9,421 nucleotides of DNA from Actinomycetota bacterium (GTDB lineage: Bacteria; Actinomycetota; Thermoleophilia; Gaiellales; Gaiellaceae). A model generated the notes under the pieces. It did no database searches, had not been told where the DNA came from, and saw only the letters and a list, made by a program, of their open reading frames with translations. Numbering within the stretch: position 1 is the first letter of the stretch; every line of letters begins with the position of its first letter. A program made the translations under genes and the position numbers. Of the stretch, positions 1 to 6,189 are shown one piece after another. The DNA lies in NCBI GenBank assembly GCA_013696595.1, contig JACCYG010000142.1, positions 1 to 9,421 of the forward strand, given 5' to 3'.

Positions 1-459
1 GCCCCCGGTCCAGCCGGAGGACTCCCAGAGCTCGATCGAGCGGTTCTCGAGGTCACGTGAGAGCAGCGGCCCCCGTCGGCGCAGCTCGCGCAAGACGTAG
101 CGGCGAAACGGCGCGTTCAGGTTGAGCCACTGCCGGATCTTCCGCGCCTGCGCCGACTCACCCTTCGCGTAGCGGCGCATTCGCGCCTGGTAGAAGGGCA
201 GGTCCTCGATCGGATAGATGAACGCCTGCCACTCGAAAAGCGCGCGCGCCTCCCAGAGGAGGCGGTCGAGCTCGGCGAGGTCCCACGAGCCCAGGCGACT
301 CCAGAGGACGAGGAGATGGCTCCGCGCGACGCGGCTCGTCGGGTCGAGCTGGAGAAACCCGAGACGCCGGATCGTTTCGAGCACGTCCCGCGCGCTTCCG
401 TCGAGCTGTTGTGCGCGCACGGCGATCCGCCGCGCCTCTCCCTGCGTCAGCTCGAGCAC
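1..459 (-). CDS. YcaQ/AlkZ-family winged-helix DNA glycosylase, 3'-truncated by the window edge
   Basis: Only the first ~153 residues are visible; the frame is open to base 1. The family (HTH_42, winged-helix DNA-binding, YcaQ/AlkZ-like) removes alkylated bases and unhooks DNA interstrand crosslinks. The visible part has the family hallmark GFLQLDP followed by VARSHLLVLWSRLG (residues ~34-56), then LDRLLWEARALFEW and FIYPIEDLPFY (~63-90). Gln37-x-Asp39 matches the QxD catalytic motif reported for YcaQ rather than the QxQ of AlkZ, so YcaQ-like is the better sub-assignment. The GTG at 459 was chosen because it lies 8 bp after the upstream cystathionine beta-synthase stop (468) and is the first usable start in frame. 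No Shine-Dalgarno sequence is evident, and a start inside the upstream gene cannot be excluded. It is probably co-transcribed with that gene. Family assignment is firm; exact substrate is inferred. Confidence 0.85.
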   Translation of the reverse strand, partial: MLELTQGEARRIAVRAQQLDGSARDVLETIRRLGFLQLDPTSRVARSHLLVLWSRLGSWDLAELDRLLWEARALFEWQAFIYPIEDLPFYQARMRRYAKGESAQARKIRQWLNLNAPFRRYVLRELRRRGPLLSRDLENRSIELWESSGWTGG

Positions 460-467
460 GCGCGGGG

Positions 468-1868
468 TCAGGCGCCGTTTCGGGTCCGGTGGTGCGCGAG
501 GTATTCGAGGAGGTCGGCCCGACTGAGGACACCGACGGGGCGGCCCGTTTGCGCGACGACGACCGCGGGGGCCCCCTCTGCGAAGTCGGCAAAGGCGGTG
601 TCGACGGACTCACTGATCTCGACCGCGGGCAGTGGGGGCTCCATGGCTGTGGCCACCTCGTCGTTCAGCGCGTCCTGGTTCACGAACAGCCGGTCGAGGA
701 GGCCCCGCTCTCGGACCGAGCCGATCACGTCCGCGAGCGAGCTCGCCGGCTCGTGGCGGACGACCGGGATCTGCGAGATGCCATAACGCTGCATGAGCTC
801 GATCGCCAGGCCGACCTTCTCGTGAGCCTCGATGAACACGATCTCCGGAACGTCCGGCTCCTCGCTCCGCTTGAACGAGAGGACCTCCTCGATCGTCGGC
901 CCCGGCGCGCGGCGCTCGAGAAAGCCGTACTCGAGCATCCAGTTGTCGTCGTAGAACTTCGAGAGGTAGCCGCGACCGCCGTCGGGGAGGAGCGTCGCGA
1001 TCGTCGCTTCCTTTCCGAACCGCTCCGCGATCTTGAGCATGGCCCAGACTGCGGTTCCGCCCGAGCCTCCCACGAGAAGCCCTTCTTCGCGCGCTAGTCG
1101 TCGCGCGGTCAGGAAGGAATCGCGGTCGGAGACCGTCACGTACTCGTCGACGAGCGACGGGTCGAACGTCGTGGGCCAGAAGTCCTCGCCGATCCCCTCG
1201 ACGAGGTACGGCGCCACCTTGTCCGAGGAGTAGATCGAGCCCTCGGGGTCGGCTCCGACGACGAGCAGGTCAGGCTTCTTCTCTTTCAGGAAGCGCGCCG
1301 CACCGGAGATCGTTCCCCCGGTCCCCACGGAGAGCACGAGGGCTTCGATCTCGCCTCCCGTCTGCTCCCACAGCTCGGGTCCCGTGGTCTCGTAGTGCGC
1401 CTGCGCGTTCGCGTCGTTCGAGTACTGGTCGGGCTTGTGCGCACCGGCGATCTCCTCCGCCAGGCGGTCGGACACCGAGTAATAGCTCTCGGCTGAGTCG
1501 GGCGGCACGGCGGTCGGGCAGATGACGACCTCGGCGCCGAAAGCGCGCAGGAGCGAGATCTTCTCCTGGCTGATCTTGTCCGGCATGACGAAGATGCAGC
1601 GGTAGCCCTTGAGGGCGGCCGCGATCGCGAGGCCGACCCCCGTGTTGCCGCTCGTCGGCTCGACGATCGTGCCCCCGGCTCGTAGCTTCCCCTCGCGCTC
1701 GGCCGCCTCGATCATGCGCAGGCCGATCCGGTCCTTCACGCTTCCACCTGGGCTCATGAACTCGAGCTTGGCCAGGAGCTGGGGCTTCACGCCCCGCGAG
1801 ATGCGCTGCAGCCGGACGAGCGGCGTGCCTCCGATCAGGTCGAGAACCGTCGGATAGTCCCTCGGCAC
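468..1868 (-). CDS. cbs: cystathionine beta-synthase (PLP catalytic domain plus C-terminal CBS-domain pair)
   Basis: 466 residues. It condenses serine (or an activated serine) with homocysteine to cystathionine, the first step of transsulfuration in the cytosol. The fold-type II PLP domain covers residues ~5-315: SPGGSVKDR with Lys45 as the Schiff-base lysine, PTSGNTG at 71-77 binding the substrate carboxylate, and GTGGT at 182-186 binding the PLP phosphate. PDQYSN (146-151) and HYETTGPE (158-165) are typical of CBS rather than CysK. Residues ~335-460 form two CBS repeats (GISQIPVV; AVVVAQTGRPVGVLSRADLLEYL), usually a regulatory nucleotide- or SAM-binding module. The N-terminal heme region of animal CBS is absent, as in other bacterial enzymes. 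The start is GTG at 1868, placed by a TACGCT box 6 nt upstream and by the usual N-terminus (DLIGGTPLVRL begins at residue 10). No cystathionine gamma-lyase is in the window. An O-acetylserine-using variant cannot be excluded from sequence. Confidence 0.93.
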   Translation of the reverse strand: MPRDYPTVLDLIGGTPLVRLQRISRGVKPQLLAKLEFMSPGGSVKDRIGLRMIEAAEREGKLRAGGTIVEPTSGNTGVGLAIAAALKGYRCIFVMPDKISQEKISLLRAFGAEVVICPTAVPPDSAESYYSVSDRLAEEIAGAHKPDQYSNDANAQAHYETTGPELWEQTGGEIEALVLSVGTGGTISGAARFLKEKKPDLLVVGADPEGSIYSSDKVAPYLVEGIGEDFWPTTFDPSLVDEYVTVSDRDSFLTARRLAREEGLLVGGSGGTAVWAMLKIAERFGKEATIATLLPDGGRGYLSKFYDDNWMLEYGFLERRAPGPTIEEVLSFKRSEEPDVPEIVFIEAHEKVGLAIELMQRYGISQIPVVRHEPASSLADVIGSVRERGLLDRLFVNQDALNDEVATAMEPPLPAVEISESVDTAFADFAEGAPAVVVAQTGRPVGVLSRADLLEYLAHHRTRNGA

Positions 1869-1874
1869 GGCAAT

Positions 1875-1880
1875 AGCGTA
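1875..1880 (-). promoter_or_regulatory. putative -10 box for a leaderless cystathionine beta-synthase transcript
   Basis: On the minus strand TACGCT is followed by ATTGCC and then the GTG start. A -10 hexamer (TAnnnT) ending 6 nt before the start codon would place transcription initiation at or next to the G of GTG, giving a leaderless mRNA. No convincing -35 hexamer is visible, and no Shine-Dalgarno sequence lies in the 39-bp gap after purH. The same geometry precedes the aminotransferase gene at 6190-6195, which strengthens the call. It remains a sequence-based prediction. Confidence 0.5.
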
Positions 1881-1907
1881 TGCGGTCGTGACTTCGAGGC
1901 GAGAGCG

Positions 1908-3452
1908 CTAGTGGCGGAAGTGGCGACGAGACGTGAAGACCATCGCCGCGCCCGCCGAGTCGACTGCCTGCACGACCTCGGAGTCGCGCTTCGACCCTCC
2001 CGGCTGGATGAGCGCGCGGACGCCGGCCTCGAGGGCGAGCTCAGGGCCGTCGGGGAAGGGGAAGAACGCGTCCGACGCGAGAGCGGCACCGGTGAGATCG
2101 TGCCCGAGCTCGCCCGCTTTCTCGACCGCGAGCCGGACGGCGTCGACGCGGCTCATCTGGCCCGCGCCGATCCCGAGCGTCTGCAGGTCCTTGGCGAGCA
2201 CGATGGCGTTGGACGCGACGTGTTTCGCAACCCGCCAGGCGAAGAGGAGGTCGCCCCACGTGGCTTCGTCCGGCTGGCTCTTCGTGACGACGGTCATGCC
2301 TTCGCGATCGTCGACCTCCGCGTCCGCGTCCTGGACGAGGACGCCGCCGAGGACCCGCCGGTAGTCGCGCTCCACGCTCGTGCCAACGCGACGCTCGCGG
2401 TCCTCGAGGAGGCGTAGACCCCGCTTCTCGCGCAAGACCCCGAGCGCGTCGTCGCTGTACGTCGGCGCGATCATCACCTCGATGAATTGCTCGGCAAGGC
2501 GCTCGGAGAGCGGGCGCCCAACACGCCGGTTGAGCGCGACGATCCCTCCGTAGGCCGAGATCGGATCGGCTGCGAGCGCCTTCGTGTACGCCTGCTCGAT
2601 CCCGGACGCGAGCGCGCAGCCGCACGGGTTCGCGTGCTTGACGATCACGCACGCCGGGACCGTGAACTCGCGGAGAACGGCACGCGCCGCGTCAAGGTCG
2701 TTCAGGTTGTTGAACGAGGGCTCCGGGCCGGCGAGGCGCTCGACGCGCGAGAGGAGATGTCGGCGCGCACCCGCCTCGGCGTAATACGCCGCCCGCTGAT
2801 GTGGATTCTCGCCGTAGGGAAGATCCGAGACCTTCTCGAGCGAGAGGAGGAGGCGAGCCGGAAACGTCTCGCGGTCGGCGAACCAGGCTGCGATCGAGGC
2901 CTCGTATGCGGCCGTGTGGGCGAATGCCTCCGCGGCGAGCTCGCGACGCGTGACGAGGGGAATCTCGCCGCGCTCGCGGATCTCCTCGAGGACGGAGTCG
3001 TAGCGAGCCGCCGAGCAGACGGGGACGACGTGCAAGAAGTTCTTTGCCGCCGCGCGCAGCATGGCCGGTCCGCCGATGTCGATCATCTCGACGGCGTCCT
3101 CCTCGCGCACGTCCTTCCGCGCCGCGACCTGCTGAAACGGATAGAGGTTGACGCACACGAGGTCGAACGGCTGGATCGAATTCTCCTCGAGCGCCGCGAC
3201 GTCGTCCTTGAAATCACGGCGAGCGAGGATCGCGGCGTGAATGCGCGGATGGAGCGTCTTCACGCGTCCGCCGAGGAGCTCCGGAACCTCGGTCAGCTCG
3301 TCGACGTGAGTGACTTCGAGGCCCAACTCCTCGATGTACGCCGCCGTCCCGCCGCTGGCGACGATCTCGACGCCCATCTCGACGAGTCCGGGAACGAACG
3401 TGTCGAGGCCCGTCTTGTCGAAGACCGAGATGAGCGCGCGCTCAATCGTCAC
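1908..3452 (-). CDS. purH: bifunctional AICAR formyltransferase / IMP cyclohydrolase
   Basis: 514 residues, normal for PurH. It carries out the last two steps of de novo purine synthesis: AICAR plus 10-formyl-THF to FAICAR, then ring closure to IMP. The N-terminal MGS-like cyclohydrolase domain (~1-195) has SVFDKTGL (9-16), ASGGTA (32-37) and GGRVKTLHP (61-69, Lys65). The C-terminal transformylase domain has LPYGENPHQ (211-219), SFNNLNDLDAAR (246-257) and the catalytic Lys272-His273 in VIVKHANPCG. It ends with FFPFPDG and IQPGGSKRD motifs near the C-terminus. The start is GTG at 3452; its last three bases plus the next A form GTGA with the purN stop, a 4-bp overlap implying translational coupling to purN. 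No Shine-Dalgarno sequence is evident. All key residues inspected are present, so it looks intact. Confidence 0.97.
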   Translation of the reverse strand: MTIERALISVFDKTGLDTFVPGLVEMGVEIVASGGTAAYIEELGLEVTHVDELTEVPELLGGRVKTLHPRIHAAILARRDFKDDVAALEENSIQPFDLVCVNLYPFQQVAARKDVREEDAVEMIDIGGPAMLRAAAKNFLHVVPVCSAARYDSVLEEIRERGEIPLVTRRELAAEAFAHTAAYEASIAAWFADRETFPARLLLSLEKVSDLPYGENPHQRAAYYAEAGARRHLLSRVERLAGPEPSFNNLNDLDAARAVLREFTVPACVIVKHANPCGCALASGIEQAYTKALAADPISAYGGIVALNRRVGRPLSERLAEQFIEVMIAPTYSDDALGVLREKRGLRLLEDRERRVGTSVERDYRRVLGGVLVQDADAEVDDREGMTVVTKSQPDEATWGDLLFAWRVAKHVASNAIVLAKDLQTLGIGAGQMSRVDAVRLAVEKAGELGHDLTGAALASDAFFPFPDGPELALEAGVRALIQPGGSKRDSEVVQAVDSAGAAMVFTSRRHFRH

Positions 3453-4012
3453 TCAGCGGCGGAGCGTAAAGCGCCCGCGACGTAGAGTCGAGCGGCTTCC
3501 GGAAGCAGGCGGTGCTCGATCTCCTGGAGGCGGGCGTGGAGCGTCTCGCGCGTGTCCCCACGGAGGACGGAGACGGTCTCCTGAAAGATGATCGGGCCGG
3601 TGTCGACGCCGTCGTCGACGAAGTGGACCGTAACGCCCGTCTCCGTCGCGCCCGCGGCAAGCGCTTCCTGCACCGCGTTCATGCCGGGGAACGCCGGGAG
3701 CAGCGAGGGGTGCACGTTGATCGCAGGAAAGCGCGCAAGGAAGCCCGCGGTCAGGAGGTGCATGTACCCGGCGCAGACGACGAGCTCGACGTCGTGGCCG
3801 GCAAGCCATTCTCCCATCGCGTCGTCTCGCTCCTCGCGCGTCGCGTAGTTCTCGAGTGCGAAAACGGCGGTCGGGACGCCGGCTGCGCGCGCCCGCTCGA
3901 GCGCGCGCGCACTGCCCACGTTCGAGGCGACGGCCGCGACGGGTAGGTCTGCGTCCAGCAGCGCCTGAAGGTTGGTGCCGGATCCGGACGCGAGAACGCC
4001 GATCATCCGCAA
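3449..4012 (-). CDS. purN: phosphoribosylglycinamide (GAR) formyltransferase
   Basis: 187 residues. It transfers the formyl group of 10-formyl-THF to GAR, giving FGAR (step 3 of purine synthesis). The N-terminal phosphate-binding loop is VLASGSGTNLQALL (6-19). The catalytic triad of the family is present: Asn99 and His101 in INVHPSLLPAFPG (98-110), and Asp137 in VDDGVDTGPI (132-141). The start is either TTG at 4012 or ATG at 4006, two codons apart. TTG is preferred because an AAGGG Shine-Dalgarno (4019-4023) stands 6 nt before it, against 12 nt for the ATG; the N-terminus is family-like either way. It overlaps purH by 4 bp (GTGA), fitting co-translation of two folate-dependent purine enzymes. 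It lies 248 bp downstream of purM, separated by a structured intergenic region. Confidence 0.96.
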   Translation of the reverse strand: MRMIGVLASGSGTNLQALLDADLPVAAVASNVGSARALERARAAGVPTAVFALENYATREERDDAMGEWLAGHDVELVVCAGYMHLLTAGFLARFPAINVHPSLLPAFPGMNAVQEALAAGATETGVTVHFVDDGVDTGPIIFQETVSVLRGDTRETLHARLQEIEHRLLPEAARLYVAGALRSAAE

Positions 4013-4018
4013 CGCGCG

Positions 4019-4028
4019 CCCTTTTCCC
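4019..4028 (-). promoter_or_regulatory. ribosome binding site of purN (decides TTG over ATG)
   Basis: On the minus strand the sequence reads GGGAAAAGGG. The proximal AAGGG lies 6 nt before the TTG at 4012 and 12 nt before the ATG at 4006, so spacing favours the TTG start. This is one of only two recognisable Shine-Dalgarno sequences in the window. Confidence 0.55.
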
Positions 4029-4049
4029 TACTCGCGCGTGCGAGAGTTG

Positions 4050-4078
4050 CCCCCGGGGGACCCCCCTTGGTTACCCCC
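4050..4078 (-). repeat. G-tract/C-tract block upstream of purN
   Basis: On the minus strand there is G5, seven bases, G6, T, C5, G5 within 29 bases. The single C5 run can pair with any of the three G-runs, so several exclusive structures are possible. The block lies 38-66 nt upstream of the purN start, likely within its 5' untranslated region. Only three G-runs are contiguous, so a quadruplex would need the GGG at 4028-4026 or 4021-4019, the latter overlapping the Shine-Dalgarno. Confidence 0.5.
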
Positions 4079-4098
4079 TTGCGATGAGCATATCCGTG

Positions 4099-4127
4099 AA
4101 AAACGCACGGGTGGGAGCCCGAGTGCG
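4099..4127 (-). terminator. putative Rho-independent terminator or attenuator between purM and purN
   Basis: The minus strand reads CGCAC, TC bulge, GGG, 6-nt loop, CCC, GTGCG and then TTTTT. The five outer and three inner base pairs are all Watson-Crick, and the stem is followed directly by five T residues. It lies about 130 nt past the purM stop and 87 nt before the purN TTG. It could end the VOC-purM transcript or act as an attenuator for purN-purH. Bases 4110-4106 (CCGTG) can alternatively pair with CACGG at 4098-4094, putting the T-run in a loop. Confidence 0.6.
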
Positions 4128-4260
4128 CCGAGATCGAAGCGGCTTTGGAACGAGAGGTCACGGCGAGGCCGGCGCCGTCCGATCGAGCCTGCCGCAGCTG
4201 CGTCCTACCATCGCACCCCCCATCACGACCCGGCGACGAGTCGTCATTCCGAAATGAGCT

Positions 4261-5205
4261 CTACTCGAAGATGACGCCGGTGACATCGGCCTCGACTCGC
4301 CCGATCACGGGGTAGCCCGCGCCCTCCGCGTCCTCGTCGCGCACGACCACGCAGTACCCGACGCCGAGGTTGAAGACGCGCCGCTGCTCGTCCTCCGAGA
4401 CGCCCTGAGCATCGAGCCAGGCGTACACCGGCGGACGCTCCCAGCTTTCGGGGTCGATTCGCGCGCCGAGACCGTCGGGGAGCACCCGAGCCAGGTTGCC
4501 CGCGATCCCCCCACCCGTGACATGCGCGAGCGCCCGCACGTCCGCGCGCGCCTGAAGGGCGCGAACCTCGTGGAGATACAGCCTGTGTGGGGACAGGAGC
4601 AGGTCGGCATCGAACGGCCCGTCGCCGACGAGAGACCGCACGAGCGTGAAGCCGTTCGTGTGGAGGCCGTTCGAAGGCAGGCCGACCACGACGTCGCCCG
4701 GCTCGCAGCGTGATCCGTCGATCAACCGCTCGCGCTCGACGAGCCCAACGCAGGTGATCGCGAAATCCAGCTCCTCCTCGCGGTAGATCCCCGGGAGCTC
4801 CGCAGTCTCGCCGCCGAGCAGCGCGCAGCCAGCCTCGCGGCAAAGCCCTGCGGCTCCCTCGACCAGCTCGGCAACCTGCTCGAGGTCGATTTCGGCCGCC
4901 GCGACGTAGTCGAGCAAGAAAAGAGGATCAGCCCCGGTACAGAGAACGTCGTTCACGCAGTGCGCCGCGAGGTCGGCGCCCGCCGAGCGCAGCCGGCCCG
5001 CGCGCCGCGCGAGCATGAGCTTCGACCCGACGCTGTCGGTCGTCGCCGCGAGGAACCGCGTCTCGTCGAGCGCGTAGAGACCGGCGAAAGCACCGAACGG
5101 ACCGGCCCGTCCCGCTTCGTTCGTCGACTCGACGGCGCTTCGTAGACGCTCCACCACATCGACCGCCTTCGCCAGCGAGACGCCGGCCTGTTCGTACGTG
5201 CTCAT
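4261..5205 (-). CDS. purM: phosphoribosylformylglycinamidine cyclo-ligase (AIR synthase)
   Basis: 314 residues, somewhat shorter than E. coli PurM (345). It makes AIR from FGAM with ATP (step 5 of purine synthesis). The N-terminal TYEQAGVSL and the ATP-grasp-unrelated PurM/ThiL fold motifs are present: TDSVGSK (56-62), DLAAHCVNDVLCTGADPLF (78-96), GGETAELPG (131-139), SNGLHTNG (178-185), HVTGGGIAGN (228-237) and FNLGVG (278-283). Two positions differ from the common TDGVGTK: Ser58 and Ser61. The length difference lies partly near the C-terminus, where the segment after FNLGVGYCVVV is only about 25 residues. The ATG at 5205 is supported by a GAGGTG Shine-Dalgarno (5211-5216) 5 nt away. It overlaps the upstream VOC gene by ATGA (5202-5205), indicating translational coupling. 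Otherwise intact and expected to be active. Confidence 0.95.
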   Translation of the reverse strand: MSTYEQAGVSLAKAVDVVERLRSAVESTNEAGRAGPFGAFAGLYALDETRFLAATTDSVGSKLMLARRAGRLRSAGADLAAHCVNDVLCTGADPLFLLDYVAAAEIDLEQVAELVEGAAGLCREAGCALLGGETAELPGIYREEELDFAITCVGLVERERLIDGSRCEPGDVVVGLPSNGLHTNGFTLVRSLVGDGPFDADLLLSPHRLYLHEVRALQARADVRALAHVTGGGIAGNLARVLPDGLGARIDPESWERPPVYAWLDAQGVSEDEQRRVFNLGVGYCVVVRDEDAEGAGYPVIGRVEADVTGVIFE

Positions 5206-5813
5206 GCGAGCACCTCGGCGACGAGCTCGGGCCGTCCCTCGGGCCCGTCCGGCAGGAAGCGGACGAGGGTCTCGCCGACTCTCACCTGATGATCGTCGCG
5301 TGGAAGCTCGAAGACCTCCGCAAGTGCGACCGCTTTTTCCTCGGGGTCACTCGCACGCAGGTGGATCTCCGCGAGCCGCATCTCCTCCGTCCGCTCGAGC
5401 GTCGCCTCGATCCAATCGCGCGGTGGGTGGATCTCGAGGCGGTAGCCGGCATCGGTCGCGATGAACGTCCGCTTTCCCGGATGGTCCTGGATCTTCAACT
5501 CGAGATCGGACGCCCGTTCGAGCGCCGCCGTGTAGCCGTCCTCGTCCAGCGCGATGCCGAGATGGTCCACGCGCGGCCGGTCCCAGTGCCCCGGTTGGAG
5601 GGCGACGTTCACGGCACCGCGGGCGAGCTCCACGAGCCGCAGGCGAAACCCCATCGCGTCGAGCTCGTCCCAGGCTATGCCCTGCTCGAACCAGTGGGAG
5701 TTCTCGCCGACCCAGCCGTAGCGCGCAACGAGGTCGAAGCCGAGCTTGCCGATGTAGCGCGCCTCGACGAGCCGAACCTTGCTCGTCACGAGGTGGTAGT
5801 GGAAGACCTGCAC
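5202..5813 (-). CDS. VOC (glyoxalase/dioxygenase fold) superfamily protein coupled to purM
   Basis: About 203 residues from the GTG at 5813. A VOC-type fold is suggested by two beta-alpha-beta motifs: VFHYHLVTSKVRLVEARYIG at the N-terminus with KLGFDLVARYG (~23-33), and VDHLGIALDEDGYTAALERA (~82-101) ending in GYRLEIHP (~123-130). His7, His84 and Glu127 sit where VOC proteins place metal ligands. After residue ~145 a further beta-alpha-like stretch (LAEIHLRASDPEEKAVALAEVFEL) suggests an extra half module. The frame is open upstream to 5933, but that extension (DAGRRRAARLRLLRP) is not VOC-like and would overlap the divergent membrane-protein gene, so GTG 5813 is preferred. A TACGAT box lies 11 nt upstream. 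The stop overlaps the purM start by 4 bp. Substrate unknown; coupling to purM suggests linked expression but does not show a purine role. Confidence 0.75.
   Translation of the reverse strand: MQVFHYHLVTSKVRLVEARYIGKLGFDLVARYGWVGENSHWFEQGIAWDELDAMGFRLRLVELARGAVNVALQPGHWDRPRVDHLGIALDEDGYTAALERASDLELKIQDHPGKRTFIATDAGYRLEIHPPRDWIEATLERTEEMRLAEIHLRASDPEEKAVALAEVFELPRDDHQVRVGETLVRFLPDGPEGRPELVAEVLA
5211..5216 (-). promoter_or_regulatory. Shine-Dalgarno of purM inside the end of the VOC gene
   Basis: GAGGTG on the minus strand sits 5 nt before the purM ATG and within the last codons of the VOC-family gene. With the ATGA stop/start overlap this supports coupled translation of the two genes. Confidence 0.6.
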
Positions 5814-5901
5814 CGGCCGGAGCAATCGTAGCCTCGCGGCCCGCCGGCGGCCTGCGTCGCACGAGAAAGGAATCCGGCCGGAATCCGCGAAGTCACGCGC
5901 C
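5814..5901. promoter_or_regulatory. divergent intergenic region between the VOC-purM block and the plus-strand block
   Basis: This 88-bp gap should contain promoters for both directions. For the minus strand, TACGAT at 5825-5830 lies 11 nt before the VOC GTG and could be a -10 box giving a very short leader. For the plus strand no clear -10 box lies close to the ATG at 5902; TAGCCT at 5829-5834 is a weak candidate. GAAAGGA at 5865-5871 resembles a Shine-Dalgarno but is 30 nt from the ATG, with no in-frame start nearer to it. Confidence 0.4.
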
Positions 5902-6168
5902 ATGTCCACCTCTCCCTCGGCGCCGCCGCCCACGCAGGGCTACGAACGGCCGTACTACGGATCGGGCCTGTCGCCGGTTCCGCTCCCGAGCATCGAGCTC
6001 ATCGTCTTCCTCCTCGTCTGGTTCGTCGTCGGCCTCGTGACGCTCGTGGCCGACGGGCGCGAGGGCGTGAGCCCGCCCCAATTCGTGACCGCGTCCGTCG
6101 CGCTTGCGGTCGGCTTCATGATCGCGCGCGGCCTCGCCAAGCTCGGCAAGGTCAGCGAAGGCCAGTAG
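5902..6168 (+). CDS. small two-helix membrane protein, function unknown
   Basis: 88 residues, not recognised. The N-terminus (1-30) is polar and rich in Pro, Ser and Tyr (APPPTQGYERPYYG). Residues 31-50 (IELIVFLLVWFVVGLVTLVA) and ~59-77 (PQFVTASVALAVGFMIARG) are hydrophobic enough for two transmembrane helices, joined by a short charged loop (DGREGVS). The C-terminus is short and basic/polar (AKLGKVSEGQ). The coding case rests on clean hydrophobic segmentation, an ATG start, a position between divergent and downstream genes, and lack of a better ORF on the other strand once the VOC start is set at 5813. It lies 33 bp before the aminotransferase, which has its own putative promoter, so operon membership is uncertain. 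No Shine-Dalgarno stands at usual spacing. Confidence 0.7.
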   Translation: MSTSPSAPPPTQGYERPYYGSGLSPVPLPSIELIVFLLVWFVVGLVTLVADGREGVSPPQFVTASVALAVGFMIARGLAKLGKVSEGQ

Positions 6169-6189
6169 CTTCGGCACGCGCCAGCGCGA

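Larger units (their letters stand above)
4013..4260 (-). other. purM-purN intergenic region, structured; no gene seen
   Basis: These 248 bases hold no credible ORF. In transcript (minus) order, just after purM there is a small perfect hairpin (4257-4244, TCATT/AATGA around a 4-nt loop). A heptamer TGCGATG (4215-4209) is complementary to CATCGCA (4086-4080). Between them lie GCGGC (4195-4191) pairing with GCCGC (4143-4139), which encloses ACGGCG/CGCCGT (4178-4173 with 4165-4160). Next come the terminator-like hairpin at 4127-4099, a G-tract block at 4078-4050, and a small stem CTCGC/GCGAG (4044-4031) just before the purN Shine-Dalgarno. Pairings were found by eye. The region may hold the purM terminator, a purN promoter, or a regulatory leader. 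No known riboswitch consensus was recognised. Confidence 0.5.

Noticed and set aside
411..1097. 228-residue plus-strand ORF opposite the CBS domains
   Set aside because: Shadow of the cystathionine beta-synthase frame, which has all family motifs.
2487..3485. 332-residue plus-strand ORF antisense to purH and across its start
   Set aside because: Low-complexity Arg/Glu/Leu-rich shadow of the intact purH and its junction with purN; long antisense ORFs are expected at this GC content.
4220..4234. ZTP (pfl) riboswitch upstream of purN, suggested by GGGTCGTGA on the minus strand
   Set aside because: The expected continuation (CTGGCG) is absent and no downstream CCGCCTGGGC core follows before purN, so the match is short and probably chance.
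4013..4260. tRNA, SRP RNA or 6S RNA in the purM-purN gap
   Set aside because: No T-loop/anticodon arrangement, no SRP GGTCAGG/GGAAGGNAGCA core, and no convincing 6S central bubble could be traced by eye.
3856..4274. Plus-strand ORFs of 100-133 residues across the purM-purN gap
   Set aside because: Arg/Pro-rich composition, overlap with purN or purM on the other strand, and no recognisable domain or start signal.
5814..5933. N-terminal extension of the VOC protein to an ATG at 5933
   Set aside because: The extra 40 residues are Arg-rich, unlike the VOC family, and would overlap the divergent membrane-protein gene.
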